In this document: positions 1-8,179 of the stretch, piece by piece | Numbering within the stretch: the stretch's first letter is position 1 | Layout of the letters: each line of letters starts with the position of its first letter | Assembly (NCBI GenBank): GCA_019413245.1 | Contig: DXNX01000003.1 | Span: forward strand, 1-38,224 | Direction of reading: 5' to 3' | Length of the DNA stretch: 38,224 nucleotides | DNA from: Oscillospiraceae bacterium | GTDB lineage: Bacteria; Bacillota; Clostridia; Oscillospirales; Ruminococcaceae | The notes under the pieces: model-generated | The model's database searches: none | Told to the model about the DNA's origin: nothing | Seen by the model: only the letters and a program-made list of their open reading frames with translations | Translations under genes and position numbers: made by a program

Positions 1-166
1 GCACCAGGGCACCGGATGCCGTCAGGTCGGCGGGAGAAAAATCGGCCCAGGCAGCGGTGGGAAGGAGCATCGCCGCCATCAGGACCGCCATTCCGGCTTT
101 CCACCGGAAGGCGCGGCGGGCCGTTCCGGCGCGGGGCCGGGGGGACTTGGGCATTTTGTTATTCAT
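1..166 (-). CDS. Secreted protein, N-terminal part only (runs off the window)
   Basis: The minus strand is open from an ATG at 166 to the window edge, giving 55 codons. The product starts MNNKMPKSPRPRAG, has an arginine-rich stretch, then a hydrophobic core (AGMAVLMAAMLLP) and ends in TAAWA before DFSPADLTA. This is a typical Sec signal peptide with cleavage predicted after AWA. A modest AAAGGA lies 13 bases upstream of the ATG. Only about 17 residues of mature protein are visible, so the function cannot be told. The reading is supported by the signal-peptide pattern alone. Confidence 0.6.
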   Translation of the reverse strand, partial: MNNKMPKSPRPRAGTARRAFRWKAGMAVLMAAMLLPTAAWADFSPADLTASGALV

Positions 167-222
167 GGTTCTGCGCACATCCTTTCGGGAAAATGACGGA
201 CGCCTGACATGCAGGCACGGCA

Positions 223-242
223 GGGAACAGATGGCTGTTCCC
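223..242. promoter_or_regulatory. Perfect 8-bp inverted repeat upstream of the secreted-protein gene
   Basis: GGGAACAG, a 4-base spacer, then CTGTTCCC. It lies about 57 bases upstream of the minus-strand start at 166. It could be an operator or a 5' leader hairpin; the promoter itself is not clear. Confidence 0.3.
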
Positions 243-333
243 ATGTATCCAGTCTATCTGTTTGCGGAGGCAAAGTCGGTTCGACAGACAACCGATTTTG
301 AATTTGGCAGGCGCAGAGAGAAAAAATGGCAAA

Positions 334-367
334 AAAATACGCGGAAGGATTTCCTTCCGCGTATTTT
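334..367 (-). terminator. Intrinsic terminator after the YczE-like gene
   Basis: A perfect 14-bp stem (336-349 with 352-365) is flanked by an A-run on one side and a T-run on the other, so it can work on both strands. On the minus strand it ends the MATE / YczE transcript just after the stop codon at 379. Confidence 0.85.
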
Positions 368-378
368 TGGAGACTGTT

Positions 379-1044
379 TCAGGCAGCGGCGGGCTGAAGC
401 CCGGCCATGGTCAGCAGTTTGGGTTTGCACAGGGCGTTGAACACCGCAATGGACCGGCCCACGCCCACCATGGACAGGATGGTGCCCAGGCCGATGCCCA
501 GCAGTGCGTTGCCGAACAGGATGCCCAGCACCAGAGAGGTGAGCACGCAGCCCACATCAAAGCAGTTTTTGCAGAACCCCAGCTCCTTGCCGAACCGCTG
601 GGCCAGGCTGTTCACAATGCCGTCGCCGGGGTTGGGGATGAGCTGCATATCCACCGTCATGGCGGCGCCCACCCCGGTCAGGATAATGGCCACCACCAGC
701 AGGGCAATGTCGGCGGGCAGAAACCCGCTTTCATAGGGGATCAGCACCTTGAAGACATCCAGAAACCGGGTGAACACCAGGCTCACCACCAGCTGCAGCA
801 GGTCCATCCAGCTGCGGTTCTTGCCCTTGACCACAAACTGGGCCGCCACCAGCACACAGTATTCCACCAGCGTCAGGTTGGCGAAGCTCCAGCCCGTGCC
901 TTCGCTGATGGTGAAGGGGATGGACACAATGGCCGAAGCGCCCAGACCCGTCTTGGTGTTCAGGGTCAGGCCCAGGGCCAGCAACAGCATACCCAGCAGA
1001 TACAAAACAAAGCGTGCCACGAATTTCTGATTGTCTTTTTGCAT
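379..1044 (-). CDS. YczE/YyaS/YitT-type integral membrane protein
   Basis: This 221-residue protein has about five hydrophobic segments (for example LYLLGMLLLALGLTL and LLVVAIILTGVGAAM) and matches the pattern of the YczE/YyaS family: an early GLGASAIVSIPFTISEGTG stretch and a central IPNPGDGIVNSLA motif. The family is of unknown transport or accessory function. The start at 1044 has AGAAAGGA about 12 bases upstream. The gene lies 53 bp behind the MATE gene on the same strand, with no terminator between them, so the two are probably co-transcribed. A strong terminator follows. The family assignment is fairly secure; the role is not. Confidence 0.75.
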   Translation of the reverse strand: MQKDNQKFVARFVLYLLGMLLLALGLTLNTKTGLGASAIVSIPFTISEGTGWSFANLTLVEYCVLVAAQFVVKGKNRSWMDLLQLVVSLVFTRFLDVFKVLIPYESGFLPADIALLVVAIILTGVGAAMTVDMQLIPNPGDGIVNSLAQRFGKELGFCKNCFDVGCVLTSLVLGILFGNALLGIGLGTILSMVGVGRSIAVFNALCKPKLLTMAGLQPAAA

Positions 1045-1097
1045 GAATGGTCGTTATCCTTTCTGTATATTTTTCACAAGAAAACGGGGGGAGGGGG

Positions 1098-2471
1098 TCA
1101 GGCGTTGTCCTCGGCGGGCATATCCCGCAGAACCAGGAAGAACCGCACCACAAAGGGCAGCGCGATGAAGAAGGCCAGCGCATCCGCCACCGGCTGGGCC
1201 ATCTGCACGCCGGTCAGGCCGAAAGCGGTGCTCAGAATCAGCAGCGCCGGAATGAACAGCAGGCCGCTGCGCAGGCTGGAGAGCAGGGTAGCGGTGCGGT
1301 TCTGGCCGATACTCTGGAACAGCATGTTGGAGCAGACGGTCAGCGGCTGGAAGAACAGCCCGCCAAGCTGGATGGCCAGGGCGGTGGAGCCGATGGACAC
1401 CACATCGGCGGCGGGCTGGAACACCGCGATGAGTTCCGGGCAGAAGAAGAAGCCTGCCGCGGCGATGGAGCCCATGAGGACCTCCGACACCGCAAAGGTG
1501 AACAGGAAAGCCTGCTTGACCCGTTTGTACCGCTTGGCGCCGTAGTTGAAGGCGCTGACCGGCTGGAAACCCTGGCCGATGCCCAGGCCGAAGGAGAAGA
1601 TGAACTGGGCAATGCGGTTGACGATGCTCATGGCGGCCACGGCGGCGTCGCCGTACAGGCGGGCCTGGCCGTTGAGCAGCATGGTGGACACACTGCCCAG
1701 GCCCTGGCGCAGCAGGCTGGGCAGGCCGGTGCGGCAGATGAGCAGCACATCGGTCACATCCCGGGTCATGTTGCGGGGAGCGATCTTGCTCTGGGTGTGG
1801 CCGGCCAGGAACATGTAGAACAGCAGGCAGAAGCTGATGATCTGGCTCACGCCGGTGGAGATGCCCGCGCCAAAGACCCCCAGGCCGAAGCCTTCCATGA
1901 GGATCCAGTCCCCGAAGATGTTCAGGATGCCGCCGGCTGTCAGGCCCACCATGGCGAAGGCTGCCTGGCCCTCATACCGCAGGATGTTGTTCAGCACGCA
2001 GCTGGACGCCATGAAGGGCGCGCCCAGCAGGATGAACAGGGCGTACTGCCGGGCGTAGGGGAGGATGGTATCGGTGGAGCCCAGCAGCCGCAGCAGCGGG
2101 TCCATGAAGACCAGGCCCAGCACCGTGATGCACAGCCCCGCCCCGAAGGAGCAGAAAAAGCTGGTGGTGGCAAAGCGGGAGGCGCTGTCCACATCCCGGG
2201 CGCCCAGACGGCGGCTGATGATGGACCCGGCCCCGTGGCCGAACATGAAGCCGAACGCCTGGATAATGGCCATCAGGCCGAAGACGATGCCCACGGCACC
2301 GGAGGCGCTGATGCCCTCCCGGCCGACGAACCAGGTATCGGCCATGTTGTAGATGTTGGTGACCAGCATGCTGATGGTCGTGGGGATACCCAGCTGAATG
2401 ACCAGTTTCGGGATGGGAGTTTTGGTCATTTTGTCGAATTGGGCGCTTTGGGAAATTTGGGTTGTCTGCAT
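1098..2471 (-). CDS. MATE family multidrug/cation antiporter
   Basis: About 457 residues, starting MQTTQISQSAQFDKMT. The polytopic protein has the MATE hallmarks IPTTISMLVTNIYNMADTWFVG in helix 1 and FGLGIGQGFQPVSAFNYGAKRYKRV in the second half. MATE proteins export drugs or metabolites in exchange for Na+ or H+. I chose the ATG at 2471 over an open extension to 2609 because an AGAAAGGGA site lies 8 bases upstream, and because the extension would read through the leader hairpin and promoter. The gene has its own sigma-A promoter and a terminator-like hairpin in its leader, so expression is probably controlled by attenuation. An HxlR regulator gene lies upstream on the same strand and could be involved. 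The substrate is unknown. Confidence 0.9.
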   Translation of the reverse strand: MQTTQISQSAQFDKMTKTPIPKLVIQLGIPTTISMLVTNIYNMADTWFVGREGISASGAVGIVFGLMAIIQAFGFMFGHGAGSIISRRLGARDVDSASRFATTSFFCSFGAGLCITVLGLVFMDPLLRLLGSTDTILPYARQYALFILLGAPFMASSCVLNNILRYEGQAAFAMVGLTAGGILNIFGDWILMEGFGLGVFGAGISTGVSQIISFCLLFYMFLAGHTQSKIAPRNMTRDVTDVLLICRTGLPSLLRQGLGSVSTMLLNGQARLYGDAAVAAMSIVNRIAQFIFSFGLGIGQGFQPVSAFNYGAKRYKRVKQAFLFTFAVSEVLMGSIAAAGFFFCPELIAVFQPAADVVSIGSTALAIQLGGLFFQPLTVCSNMLFQSIGQNRTATLLSSLRSGLLFIPALLILSTAFGLTGVQMAQPVADALAFFIALPFVVRFFLVLRDMPAEDNA

Positions 2472-2500
2472 GGCGGGGGTCCCTTTCTGCCGCAAGGCAC

Positions 2501-2544
2501 AAAAAAAGAGCGTGCCGGCTGCGGGATGTCCCGCCGTCCGGCAC
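2501..2544 (-). terminator. Leader terminator (attenuator) before the MATE gene
   Basis: On the minus strand a hairpin with a 7-bp outer stem (GTGCCGG with CCGGCAC), an inner 5-bp GCGGG/CCCGC stem and an ACAT loop is followed by GCTCTTTTTTT. It sits 30 bases before the MATE start codon and about 30 bases after the predicted transcript start. A terminator here means the gene is read only when termination is avoided. The signal is unknown. The leader has a second small hairpin (AAAGGA with TCCTTT). Confidence 0.7.
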
Positions 2545-2580
2545 CGGAAAAGGATGGGTCCTTTTTTCTGTGTTGATTTA

Positions 2581-2609
2581 AGTATACCACCCCTGGTGGG
2601 TGGATGCAA
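2581..2609 (-). promoter_or_regulatory. Sigma-A promoter of the MATE gene
   Basis: On the minus strand: TTGCAT, 17 bp, TATACT. The spacing is ideal and the -10 is near consensus. It lies about 110 bases before the MATE start codon, leaving a leader that holds the attenuator. Confidence 0.75.
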
Positions 2610-2704
2610 GGCAGGATACCAGTGAGGGAGGGGAGAACGGCTTCCCCTGGAACCCCTGTTTTTTAGTTGCTTCTTGGCGGACAGCAGTCTGCCGGGAACT
2701 CTTT

Positions 2705-2765
2705 CCTTTTCGCTTCCTTTTGGTCACAAAAGGAAGGAGCACCCGGCAGGCAGCCGTCACCCCCC
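2705..2765 (-). repeat. Partial copy of the multi-hairpin repeat (copy R5)
   Basis: Contains hairpin a of the element (arms CTTCCTTTTG at 2713-2722 and CAAAAGGAAG at 2727-2736) plus the upstream GTGACGGCTGCCTGC segment also seen near 19140. The other three hairpins are not recognisable. It abuts the 3' end of the HxlR gene. Confidence 0.6.
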
Positions 2766-3113
2766 GCACACACAATCCCCATATTTTTTGATATACGCCT
2801 GTATATCATCAAAAATCGGCATCAGCGCTTCGCCGTGTTCGGTCAGGCTGTACTCCACCCGGGGCGGCACCTCCCCGTAATCGTGGCGGTGGATCAGCCC
2901 GTCCGCCGCCAGCTCTTTCAGCTGGTTGCTCAGCATCTTGTGGGTTACCCCGCCCAACAGATTCCGCAGCTCCCCGTACCGCAGGGTGCCGTGGGCCCCC
3001 ACCATGAACAAGATCCGCATCTTCCATTTGCCGCTGATCTGCTCCATCACCTGTTCCATCTTGTCACAGCCTACGTCCGCATAACGGCAGTTGCATCCCG
3101 GTTCCGGCTTCAT
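2757..3113 (-). CDS. HxlR family winged-helix regulator
   Basis: 118 residues, the normal size for the family. The core ISGKWKMRILFMVGAHGTLRYGELRNLLGGVTHKMLSNQLKELAADGLIHR is a standard HxlR winged helix, followed by the wing EVPPRVEYSLTEHG. HxlR proteins are homodimeric regulators that often sense electrophiles, quinones or aldehydes through cysteine. Here cysteines cluster at both ends (C8, C10 and C16; C114 and C116), which fits redox sensing but is not proof. An AAAAGGAGAG ribosome site lies upstream of the ATG at 3113. A candidate operator lies in the upstream region shared with the divergent aminopeptidase gene. Possible targets are its own gene, the MATE gene downstream, or the divergent operon. 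Confidence 0.88.
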   Translation of the reverse strand: MKPEPGCNCRYADVGCDKMEQVMEQISGKWKMRILFMVGAHGTLRYGELRNLLGGVTHKMLSNQLKELAADGLIHRHDYGEVPPRVEYSLTEHGEALMPIFDDIQAYIKKYGDCVCGG

Positions 3114-3148
3114 TGTCCTTACTCTCCTTTTGGATAGCAGTATCTTTT

Positions 3149-3160
3149 AAGTGCGTACTT
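3149..3160. promoter_or_regulatory. Candidate HxlR operator
   Basis: AAGT, GCGT, ACTT: a 12-bp near-palindrome upstream of the HxlR start. It resembles the AAGT/ACTT sites found before HxlR genes in clostridia. It overlaps a weak minus-strand promoter candidate (TTGCCA, 17 bp, TTAAAA), as expected for autoregulation. The assignment is by position and pattern only. Confidence 0.4.
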
Positions 3161-3208
3161 GCCTTTTTGGCAAATCAGATTAGAATTAAGAATACCACCA
3201 AAATTCTG

Positions 3209-3237
3209 TTGCCGCAAGCCCGGGCCTGCGGTACAAT
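3209..3237 (+). promoter_or_regulatory. Sigma-A promoter of the aminopeptidase-gluQRS operon
   Basis: TTGCCG at 3209-3214, a 17-bp spacer, then TACAAT at 3232-3237. It lies 66 bp before the apeB start codon and is the only clear promoter before the plus-strand run that reaches acyP. Confidence 0.7.
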
Positions 3238-3302
3238 AAAAGCATGCCTTTGGCCCCTTTGCCGGGCCGGGCAAACCTATTATTTAAAGAAGGAAATAAA
3301 CC

Positions 3303-4613
3303 ATGCTGCTGCAACAACTTTTTGATTTTCTCCACGCGGGGGTCACCCCGTTCCACGCCGTTGCCCATGCGGCCTCCCTGCTGGATGCCGCCGGCTTCAC
3401 CCGCCTGGAAGAGGCGGATTACTGGAACCTGGAACCCGGCCGCGGCTACTATACCACCCGCAACAATTCCTCCATCATTGCCTGGCGGGTGCCTGACCAC
3501 GCCATCGGCGGCTGGCGCATCACCGCCAGCCACAGCGATTCCCCCTGCTGGCGCATCAAGAACACCGCCGTCACTTCGGCGGGCTGCACCCGCCTGAACG
3601 TGGAAGGCTACGGCGGCATGAACATGGCCACCTGGCTGGACCGGCCCCTGTCCATCGCGGGCCGGGTGCTGGTGCGCACCGCGGACGGCCTGGAATCCCG
3701 CCTGGTGGACCTGGACCGAGACCTGGTGGTCATTCCCTCCCTTGCCATCCACATGGACCGCACCGTCAACGACGGCCACAAGTATAACCCCCAGGTGGAC
3801 ATGCAGCCGCTGTACGGCCCCGAAGGCTGCCGCCCCCTGCCCGCCCTGCTGGCCGAAGCCCTGGGCGTGGCTGAGGAAGACCTGGTGGACTTTGACCTGA
3901 CCCTGTACACCCGGCAGGCGCCCACCACCATCGGCCCGGAGGGCGAGTACTTCATGGCCCCCCGCATCGACGACCTGGAGTGCGCCGCCACCACCCTGTT
4001 CGGGTTCCTCTCGGCAGCCGACGCCACCGACAGCGCCTGCGCCCCCGTCTGGGCCATGTTCGACAACGAGGAAGTGGGCAGCGGCACCCGCCAGGGTGCG
4101 GCCAGCATCTTCCTGCGGGACGTGCTGGACCGGGTGTATGACGCGGTGCCCCACAGCGCCCAGGGCACGCAGCGGGCACTGGCCAACAGCTTTGCCCTCA
4201 GCGCCGACAACGCCCACGCCACCCATCCCAACTTTGCTGACAAGGCCGACCCCGCCAACCCGGTGCGGCTGGGCGGCGGTCTGGTGCTGAAGGTCAACGC
4301 CAGCCATAAATACACCACCAACGCCCTGTCCGGCGCGGTGGTCAAGGAGATCTGCCGCATGGCCGACGTGAAGGTCCAGCAGTTCGCCAACCGGGCGGAC
4401 CTGCCCGGCGGTTCCACCCTGGGCAACCTGCAGAGCCACACCCTGCCGGTGCCCATGGCGGACATCGGTCTGGCCCAGCTGGGCATGCACAGCGCCGTGG
4501 AGACCGCCGCTGTGGCCGACGCCGACGCCATGGTGCGGGCGGTGGATGCCTTCTACCGCACCCATCTGCGCTGCCTGGGCGACGGCCAGTATACCCTGGA
4601 GGCGGCCCAATGA
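3303..4613 (+). CDS. apeB: M18 family aminopeptidase (aspartyl aminopeptidase type)
   Basis: 436 residues, normal for M18. It shows the family's dinuclear zinc site: SHSDSP (H77, D79), FDNEEVGSG (D254, E256, E257) and the late DNAHATHPN block (D302, H305). VEGYGGMN and LAIHMDRTVNDG are further M18 signatures. These cytosolic enzymes remove N-terminal acidic or other residues from peptides, acting as large complexes. A GAAGGA site lies 8 bases before the ATG. The stop overlaps the gluQRS start (ATGA), so the two are translationally coupled. It can be told from M42 or M20 peptidases by the DNEEVGS motif and the length. Confidence 0.92.
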   Translation: MLLQQLFDFLHAGVTPFHAVAHAASLLDAAGFTRLEEADYWNLEPGRGYYTTRNNSSIIAWRVPDHAIGGWRITASHSDSPCWRIKNTAVTSAGCTRLNVEGYGGMNMATWLDRPLSIAGRVLVRTADGLESRLVDLDRDLVVIPSLAIHMDRTVNDGHKYNPQVDMQPLYGPEGCRPLPALLAEALGVAEEDLVDFDLTLYTRQAPTTIGPEGEYFMAPRIDDLECAATTLFGFLSAADATDSACAPVWAMFDNEEVGSGTRQGAASIFLRDVLDRVYDAVPHSAQGTQRALANSFALSADNAHATHPNFADKADPANPVRLGGGLVLKVNASHKYTTNALSGAVVKEICRMADVKVQQFANRADLPGGSTLGNLQSHTLPVPMADIGLAQLGMHSAVETAAVADADAMVRAVDAFYRTHLRCLGDGQYTLEAAQ

Positions 4614-5548
4614 CCGTAGGCCGGTACGCACCCAGCCCCAGCGGCCGGATGCACCTGGGCAACCTGTGCTGCTGCCTGCTGGCCTGGCTTTCGGCCAAAA
4701 GCAAGGGCGGTAAGGTGGTGCTGCGCATCGAGGACCTGGACACCGCCCGCTGCCCCCGCAAGTTTGCGGAACTTTTGCAGCAGGACCTGGCGTGGCTGGG
4801 GCTTTCCGCTGACGAAGGCGGCGATGCGGGGGGGCCGGACGGCCCCTACTACCAGAGCGAGCGCAGCGGGATTTATCAACAATTTTATGATGTTTTGTGG
4901 AAAAAAGGGCTGGTCTACCCCTGTTTTTGCAGCCGCAGCCAGCTCCACGCCGCCGATGCCCCCCACCGCAGCGACGGCCAGGTGGTCTACGCCGGTACTT
5001 GCCGCGATCTGACCCCCGAACAGGTGGCGGAAAAATCCCGCCGCCGTCCCCCCGCCTGGCGGGTCCGGGTGCCGGAGGAGACCATCGGCTTCACCGACGG
5101 GCATCTGGGGTATTATGAGGAAAACCTGGCCCGGGACTGCGGGGACTTTTATCTGCGCCGGGCGGACGGGGTGTTTGCCTACCAGCTGGCGGTGGTGGTG
5201 GATGATGCCCTCATGGGCGTCACCGAAGTGGTGCGGGGGGCGGACCTGCTCTCCAGCACCCCACGGCAGCTGTGGCTCTACCGCACGTTGGGCCTGAACG
5301 CCCCGGAATTTTACCACATGCCCCTGCTGCTGGCCCCGGACGGGCGGCGGCTGTCCAAGCGGGACGGGGACGAAAGCCTGGAACATCTGCAGGCGAAGTA
5401 TTCCCCGGAAGAGATCATCGGCCGTCTGGCCTACGCCTGCGGCCTGCAGAACGCCCCCGACCCCCGCACCCCCGCCGAGCTGGCGGACGGGTTTTCCTGG
5501 GAAAAGGTGCCTCAGCAGGACATCCTTCTGCCCGAGGGGCTGTTCTGA
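4610..5548 (+). CDS. gluQRS: Glutamyl-Q tRNA(Asp) synthetase
   Basis: 312 residues: a truncated class I synthetase that keeps only the catalytic half of GluRS. It starts with RYAPSPSGRMHLGN (HIGH motif as HLGN), has the IEDLDTAR motif, and a KMSKS-like LSKRDGD near the end. Zinc ligands typical of GluQRS are present (CFCSR, then YAGTC). The C-terminal anticodon-binding domain of GluRS is absent, which rules out a normal gltX. The enzyme attaches glutamate to the queuosine at position 34 of tRNA(Asp), not to the tRNA end. It overlaps the upstream aminopeptidase gene by four bases, so its expression depends on that gene. Confidence 0.92.
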   Translation: MTVGRYAPSPSGRMHLGNLCCCLLAWLSAKSKGGKVVLRIEDLDTARCPRKFAELLQQDLAWLGLSADEGGDAGGPDGPYYQSERSGIYQQFYDVLWKKGLVYPCFCSRSQLHAADAPHRSDGQVVYAGTCRDLTPEQVAEKSRRRPPAWRVRVPEETIGFTDGHLGYYEENLARDCGDFYLRRADGVFAYQLAVVVDDALMGVTEVVRGADLLSSTPRQLWLYRTLGLNAPEFYHMPLLLAPDGRRLSKRDGDESLEHLQAKYSPEEIIGRLAYACGLQNAPDPRTPAELADGFSWEKVPQQDILLPEGLF

Positions 5549-5596
5549 CTGGCATGAAACGAAAAAACAAGACCGCAACGGAAAGGAAGTGTACTT

Positions 5597-8179
5597 ATGC
5601 AGCGGTTTGAAGTGACCGGCATGAGCTGCGCGGCCTGCAGCGCCCATGTGGAAAAGGCAGTGGCCGCCGTGCCCGGGGTCGCCGGGGTGTCGGTGAGCCT
5701 GCTGACCAACAGTATGCAGGTGGAATATGACGCCGACCCTGTGCCCGAAGATGTCATTGCGGCGGTGGAAGCCGCCGGATACGGGGCGGCCGTGGCCGAG
5801 GAGACCGACGCCGACGCCCTGGAGGACACCGAGACCCCCAAACTCAAGCGCCGCCTGATCCTGAGCCTGTGTTTCCTGGTGCCGCTGATGTATCTGAGTA
5901 TGGGCCACATGGTGGGCCTGCCGCTGCCGCCCTTCCTGGACGGCGACGGCTGGGGCGCTTTGTGGTACGGTCTGGTACAGCTGGCCCTGACTTTGCCGGT
6001 GTGCTGGATCAACCGGGCGTTCTTCATCAGCGGATGGAAGGGCGTGCGCAGCCTTTCTCCCGGCATGGACACGCTGGTGGCCATGGGCGCCGGGGCGGCG
6101 CTGGTCTACGGCGTGTTCGCCATCTTCATGATCGGGGGCGGCATCGCCGCTGGCAACCCGGACCAGGTCATGCAGTTCCGCCACGATTTGTATTTTGAAT
6201 CCGCTTCCATGATTTTGACCCTCATAACGGTGGGCAAGATGCTGGAAGCCTACTCCAAGGGCAAGACCACCAGCGCCCTGAAGAGCCTGATGCAGCTGGC
6301 CCCGCCCACCGCCTGCGTTCTGCGGGATGAGGGCGAACTGACCATCCCGGTGGAACAGGTCCGGGTGGGCGATATTTTCCTGGTCCGTCCCGGGGAGAGC
6401 ATCCCGGTGGACGGCGTGGTGCTGGAAGGCCGGTCCAGCGTGAACGAGGCCGCCCTCACCGGCGAGAGCATGCCGGTGGATAAGGAGAAAGGCAGCCCGG
6501 TGAGCGCCGCCACCATCAACCAGAACGGCGCCATGACCTGCCGGGCCACCCGTGTGGGGCAGGATACCACCCTGAGCCAGGTCATCCGGCTGGTGGCGGA
6601 CGCCGCTGCCACCAAGGCGCCCCTGGCCCGCACCGCCGACAAGGTGGCCGGGGTGTTTGTGCCCACGGTCATCGGCATTGCGGCGGTGACCATGGTCATC
6701 TGGCTGCTGATTGGAAAACCCTTTGACTTTGCCCTGGCCCGGGCCATCAGCGTGCTGGTCATCAGCTGCCCCTGCGCCCTGGGTCTGGCCACCCCTGTGG
6801 CCGTCATGGTGGGCTCCGGCGTGGGCGCCCGCAGCGGCATCCTCTTCAAGACCGCCGCCAGCCTGGAAGCCACCGGCTACACCGATACCGTGGTGCTGGA
6901 CAAGACCGGCACCGTGACCACCGGCGAACCCGCGGTCATGGAGATCGTGGGCACCCGCCGCGTGCCCCAGAAATTCCTGCTGGGCATGGCCGCCGCCCTG
7001 GAAAGCCAGAGCGAGCATCCCCTGGCCAAGGCGGTGCTGGCCTGCGCCAAGGAGAACGGCGTGCGCCCCTCCATGGTCAAGGATGTGCAGGCGGTGCCGG
7101 GCAAGGGCCTGGTGGGCAAGATGGCCGGCAAACTCATGGCCGGCGGCAACGAGGACTTCATCCGCAGCCAGGCGGACGTGCCCGAAGACCTGCTGGAAGC
7201 CGGGCATCGCCTGGCGGAACAGGGCGCCACGCCCCTGTATTTCTCCCTGGACGGTCACGCGGCCGGGGTCATCGGGGTGGCGGATTCGGTCAAGCCCAGC
7301 AGCAAACAGGCCATTGCCGAACTGCGGGCCCTGGGCCTGCATGTGGTGCTGCTCACCGGTGACAACGCCAACACCGCTGCCTACATTGCGGCCCAGGTGG
7401 GCCTGGATACCGCCGACGTGGTGGCCGGGGTGCTGCCTGCGGGCAAGGAGGCGGAAGTCCGCCGCTTGCAGGAAGACGGCCGGGTGGCCATGGTGGGCGA
7501 CGGCATCAACGACGCCCCGGCCCTGACCCGGGCGGATACCGGCATTGCCATCGGCGCCGGGGCGGATGTGGCCCTGGATGCCGCCGATGTGGTGCTGGTG
7601 CGCAGCGACCCGGCGGACATCGCCGCCGCGGTGCGCCTGTCCCGCAAGGTGGTCACCAACATTCACCAGAACCTGTTCTGGGCGTTCTTCTACAACGCCG
7701 TCTGCATCCCGTTGGCGGCGGGCGTGCTGTACCCGTTGGGTATCCTGCTCAATCCCATGATCGCCGCGGCGGCCATGAGCCTGTCCAGCGTGTGCGTGGT
7801 GACCAACGCCCTGCGGCTGAACACCTTTGACCCCCACAACGCGGAGCACGATGCCCCGCCCAAACATGCGGCACCGCCCCGGGCGGCGATGCCCGAACCC
7901 CAAGCCTGTCCGGTGGCCTGCCCGGCCGCTGGGGCGGACGCTGTACCTGAAAAAGGAGATGTGGTTATGACCAAGACTGTTCATATCGAGGGCATGATGT
8001 GTGCCCACTGCGAAGCCACCGTCAAGAAGGCGCTGGAAGCCCTGGACGGGGTGGAGAGCGCCGCCGTCAGCCACGAGGCGGGCACCGCCGTGGTGACCCT
8101 GAGCGCCCCGGTGGCCGACGATGTTCTGCGGGACGCCGTGCAGGCCAAGGACTACACGGTGACGGGGATCGAGGGATGA
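5597..8179 (+). CDS. copA: Copper-exporting P1B-type ATPase with a C-terminal CopZ-like domain
   Basis: 860 residues. Order: N-terminal heavy-metal domain with GMSCAAC (C11, C14); eight-helix membrane region; CPC metal-path motif (C391, C393) in ISCPCALGLATP; phosphorylation motif DKTGT (D435); SEHPLAKAV nucleotide-binding motif; GDGINDAPAL hinge; then a flexible Ala/Pro-rich linker and a second heavy-metal domain (791-860, GMMCAHC, C802 and C805). CPC with GMxCxxC indicates Cu(I) export. The C-terminal domain looks like a whole CopZ chaperone joined in frame, and the linker holds a good internal ribosome site. The start at 5597 has AAAGGAAG upstream. It follows gluQRS by 48 bp. No copper operator is visible. 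It overlaps acyP by four bases (ATGA). Confidence 0.93.
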   Translation: MQRFEVTGMSCAACSAHVEKAVAAVPGVAGVSVSLLTNSMQVEYDADPVPEDVIAAVEAAGYGAAVAEETDADALEDTETPKLKRRLILSLCFLVPLMYLSMGHMVGLPLPPFLDGDGWGALWYGLVQLALTLPVCWINRAFFISGWKGVRSLSPGMDTLVAMGAGAALVYGVFAIFMIGGGIAAGNPDQVMQFRHDLYFESASMILTLITVGKMLEAYSKGKTTSALKSLMQLAPPTACVLRDEGELTIPVEQVRVGDIFLVRPGESIPVDGVVLEGRSSVNEAALTGESMPVDKEKGSPVSAATINQNGAMTCRATRVGQDTTLSQVIRLVADAAATKAPLARTADKVAGVFVPTVIGIAAVTMVIWLLIGKPFDFALARAISVLVISCPCALGLATPVAVMVGSGVGARSGILFKTAASLEATGYTDTVVLDKTGTVTTGEPAVMEIVGTRRVPQKFLLGMAAALESQSEHPLAKAVLACAKENGVRPSMVKDVQAVPGKGLVGKMAGKLMAGGNEDFIRSQADVPEDLLEAGHRLAEQGATPLYFSLDGHAAGVIGVADSVKPSSKQAIAELRALGLHVVLLTGDNANTAAYIAAQVGLDTADVVAGVLPAGKEAEVRRLQEDGRVAMVGDGINDAPALTRADTGIAIGAGADVALDAADVVLVRSDPADIAAAVRLSRKVVTNIHQNLFWAFFYNAVCIPLAAGVLYPLGILLNPMIAAAAMSLSSVCVVTNALRLNTFDPHNAEHDAPPKHAAPPRAAMPEPQACPVACPAAGADAVPEKGDVVMTKTVHIEGMMCAHCEATVKKALEALDGVESAAVSHEAGTAVVTLSAPVADDVLRDAVQAKDYTVTGIEG
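7967..8179 (+). CDS. Probable separately translated CopZ-like copper chaperone inside copA
   Basis: An in-frame ATG at 7967 (codon 791 of copA) begins a complete 70-residue heavy-metal-associated domain, MTKTVHIEGMMCAHCEATV. GGAG at 7955-7958 sits 8 bases before it in the context AAAAGGAG, as good as the ribosome sites of independent genes here. Two products are therefore likely: full-length CopA with the domain attached, and free CopZ-like protein that would deliver Cu(I) to the pump. This parallels E. coli copA, which makes a free chaperone from its own reading frame by frameshifting, though by another mechanism. Internal initiation is inferred from sequence only. Confidence 0.5.
   Translation: MTKTVHIEGMMCAHCEATVKKALEALDGVESAAVSHEAGTAVVTLSAPVADDVLRDAVQAKDYTVTGIEG

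Noticed and set aside
2472..2609. Longer N-terminus for the first MATE protein
   Set aside because: It would translate the promoter and terminator hairpin; the ATG at 2471 has a good ribosome site and matches the family start.
4553..8074. A minus-strand open frame of 1173 codons opposite gluQRS and copA
   Set aside because: It is a by-product of GC-rich, C-ending codons on the plus strand. Its product is rich in His, Gly and Gln with no domain pattern, while the plus strand carries clear enzymes.
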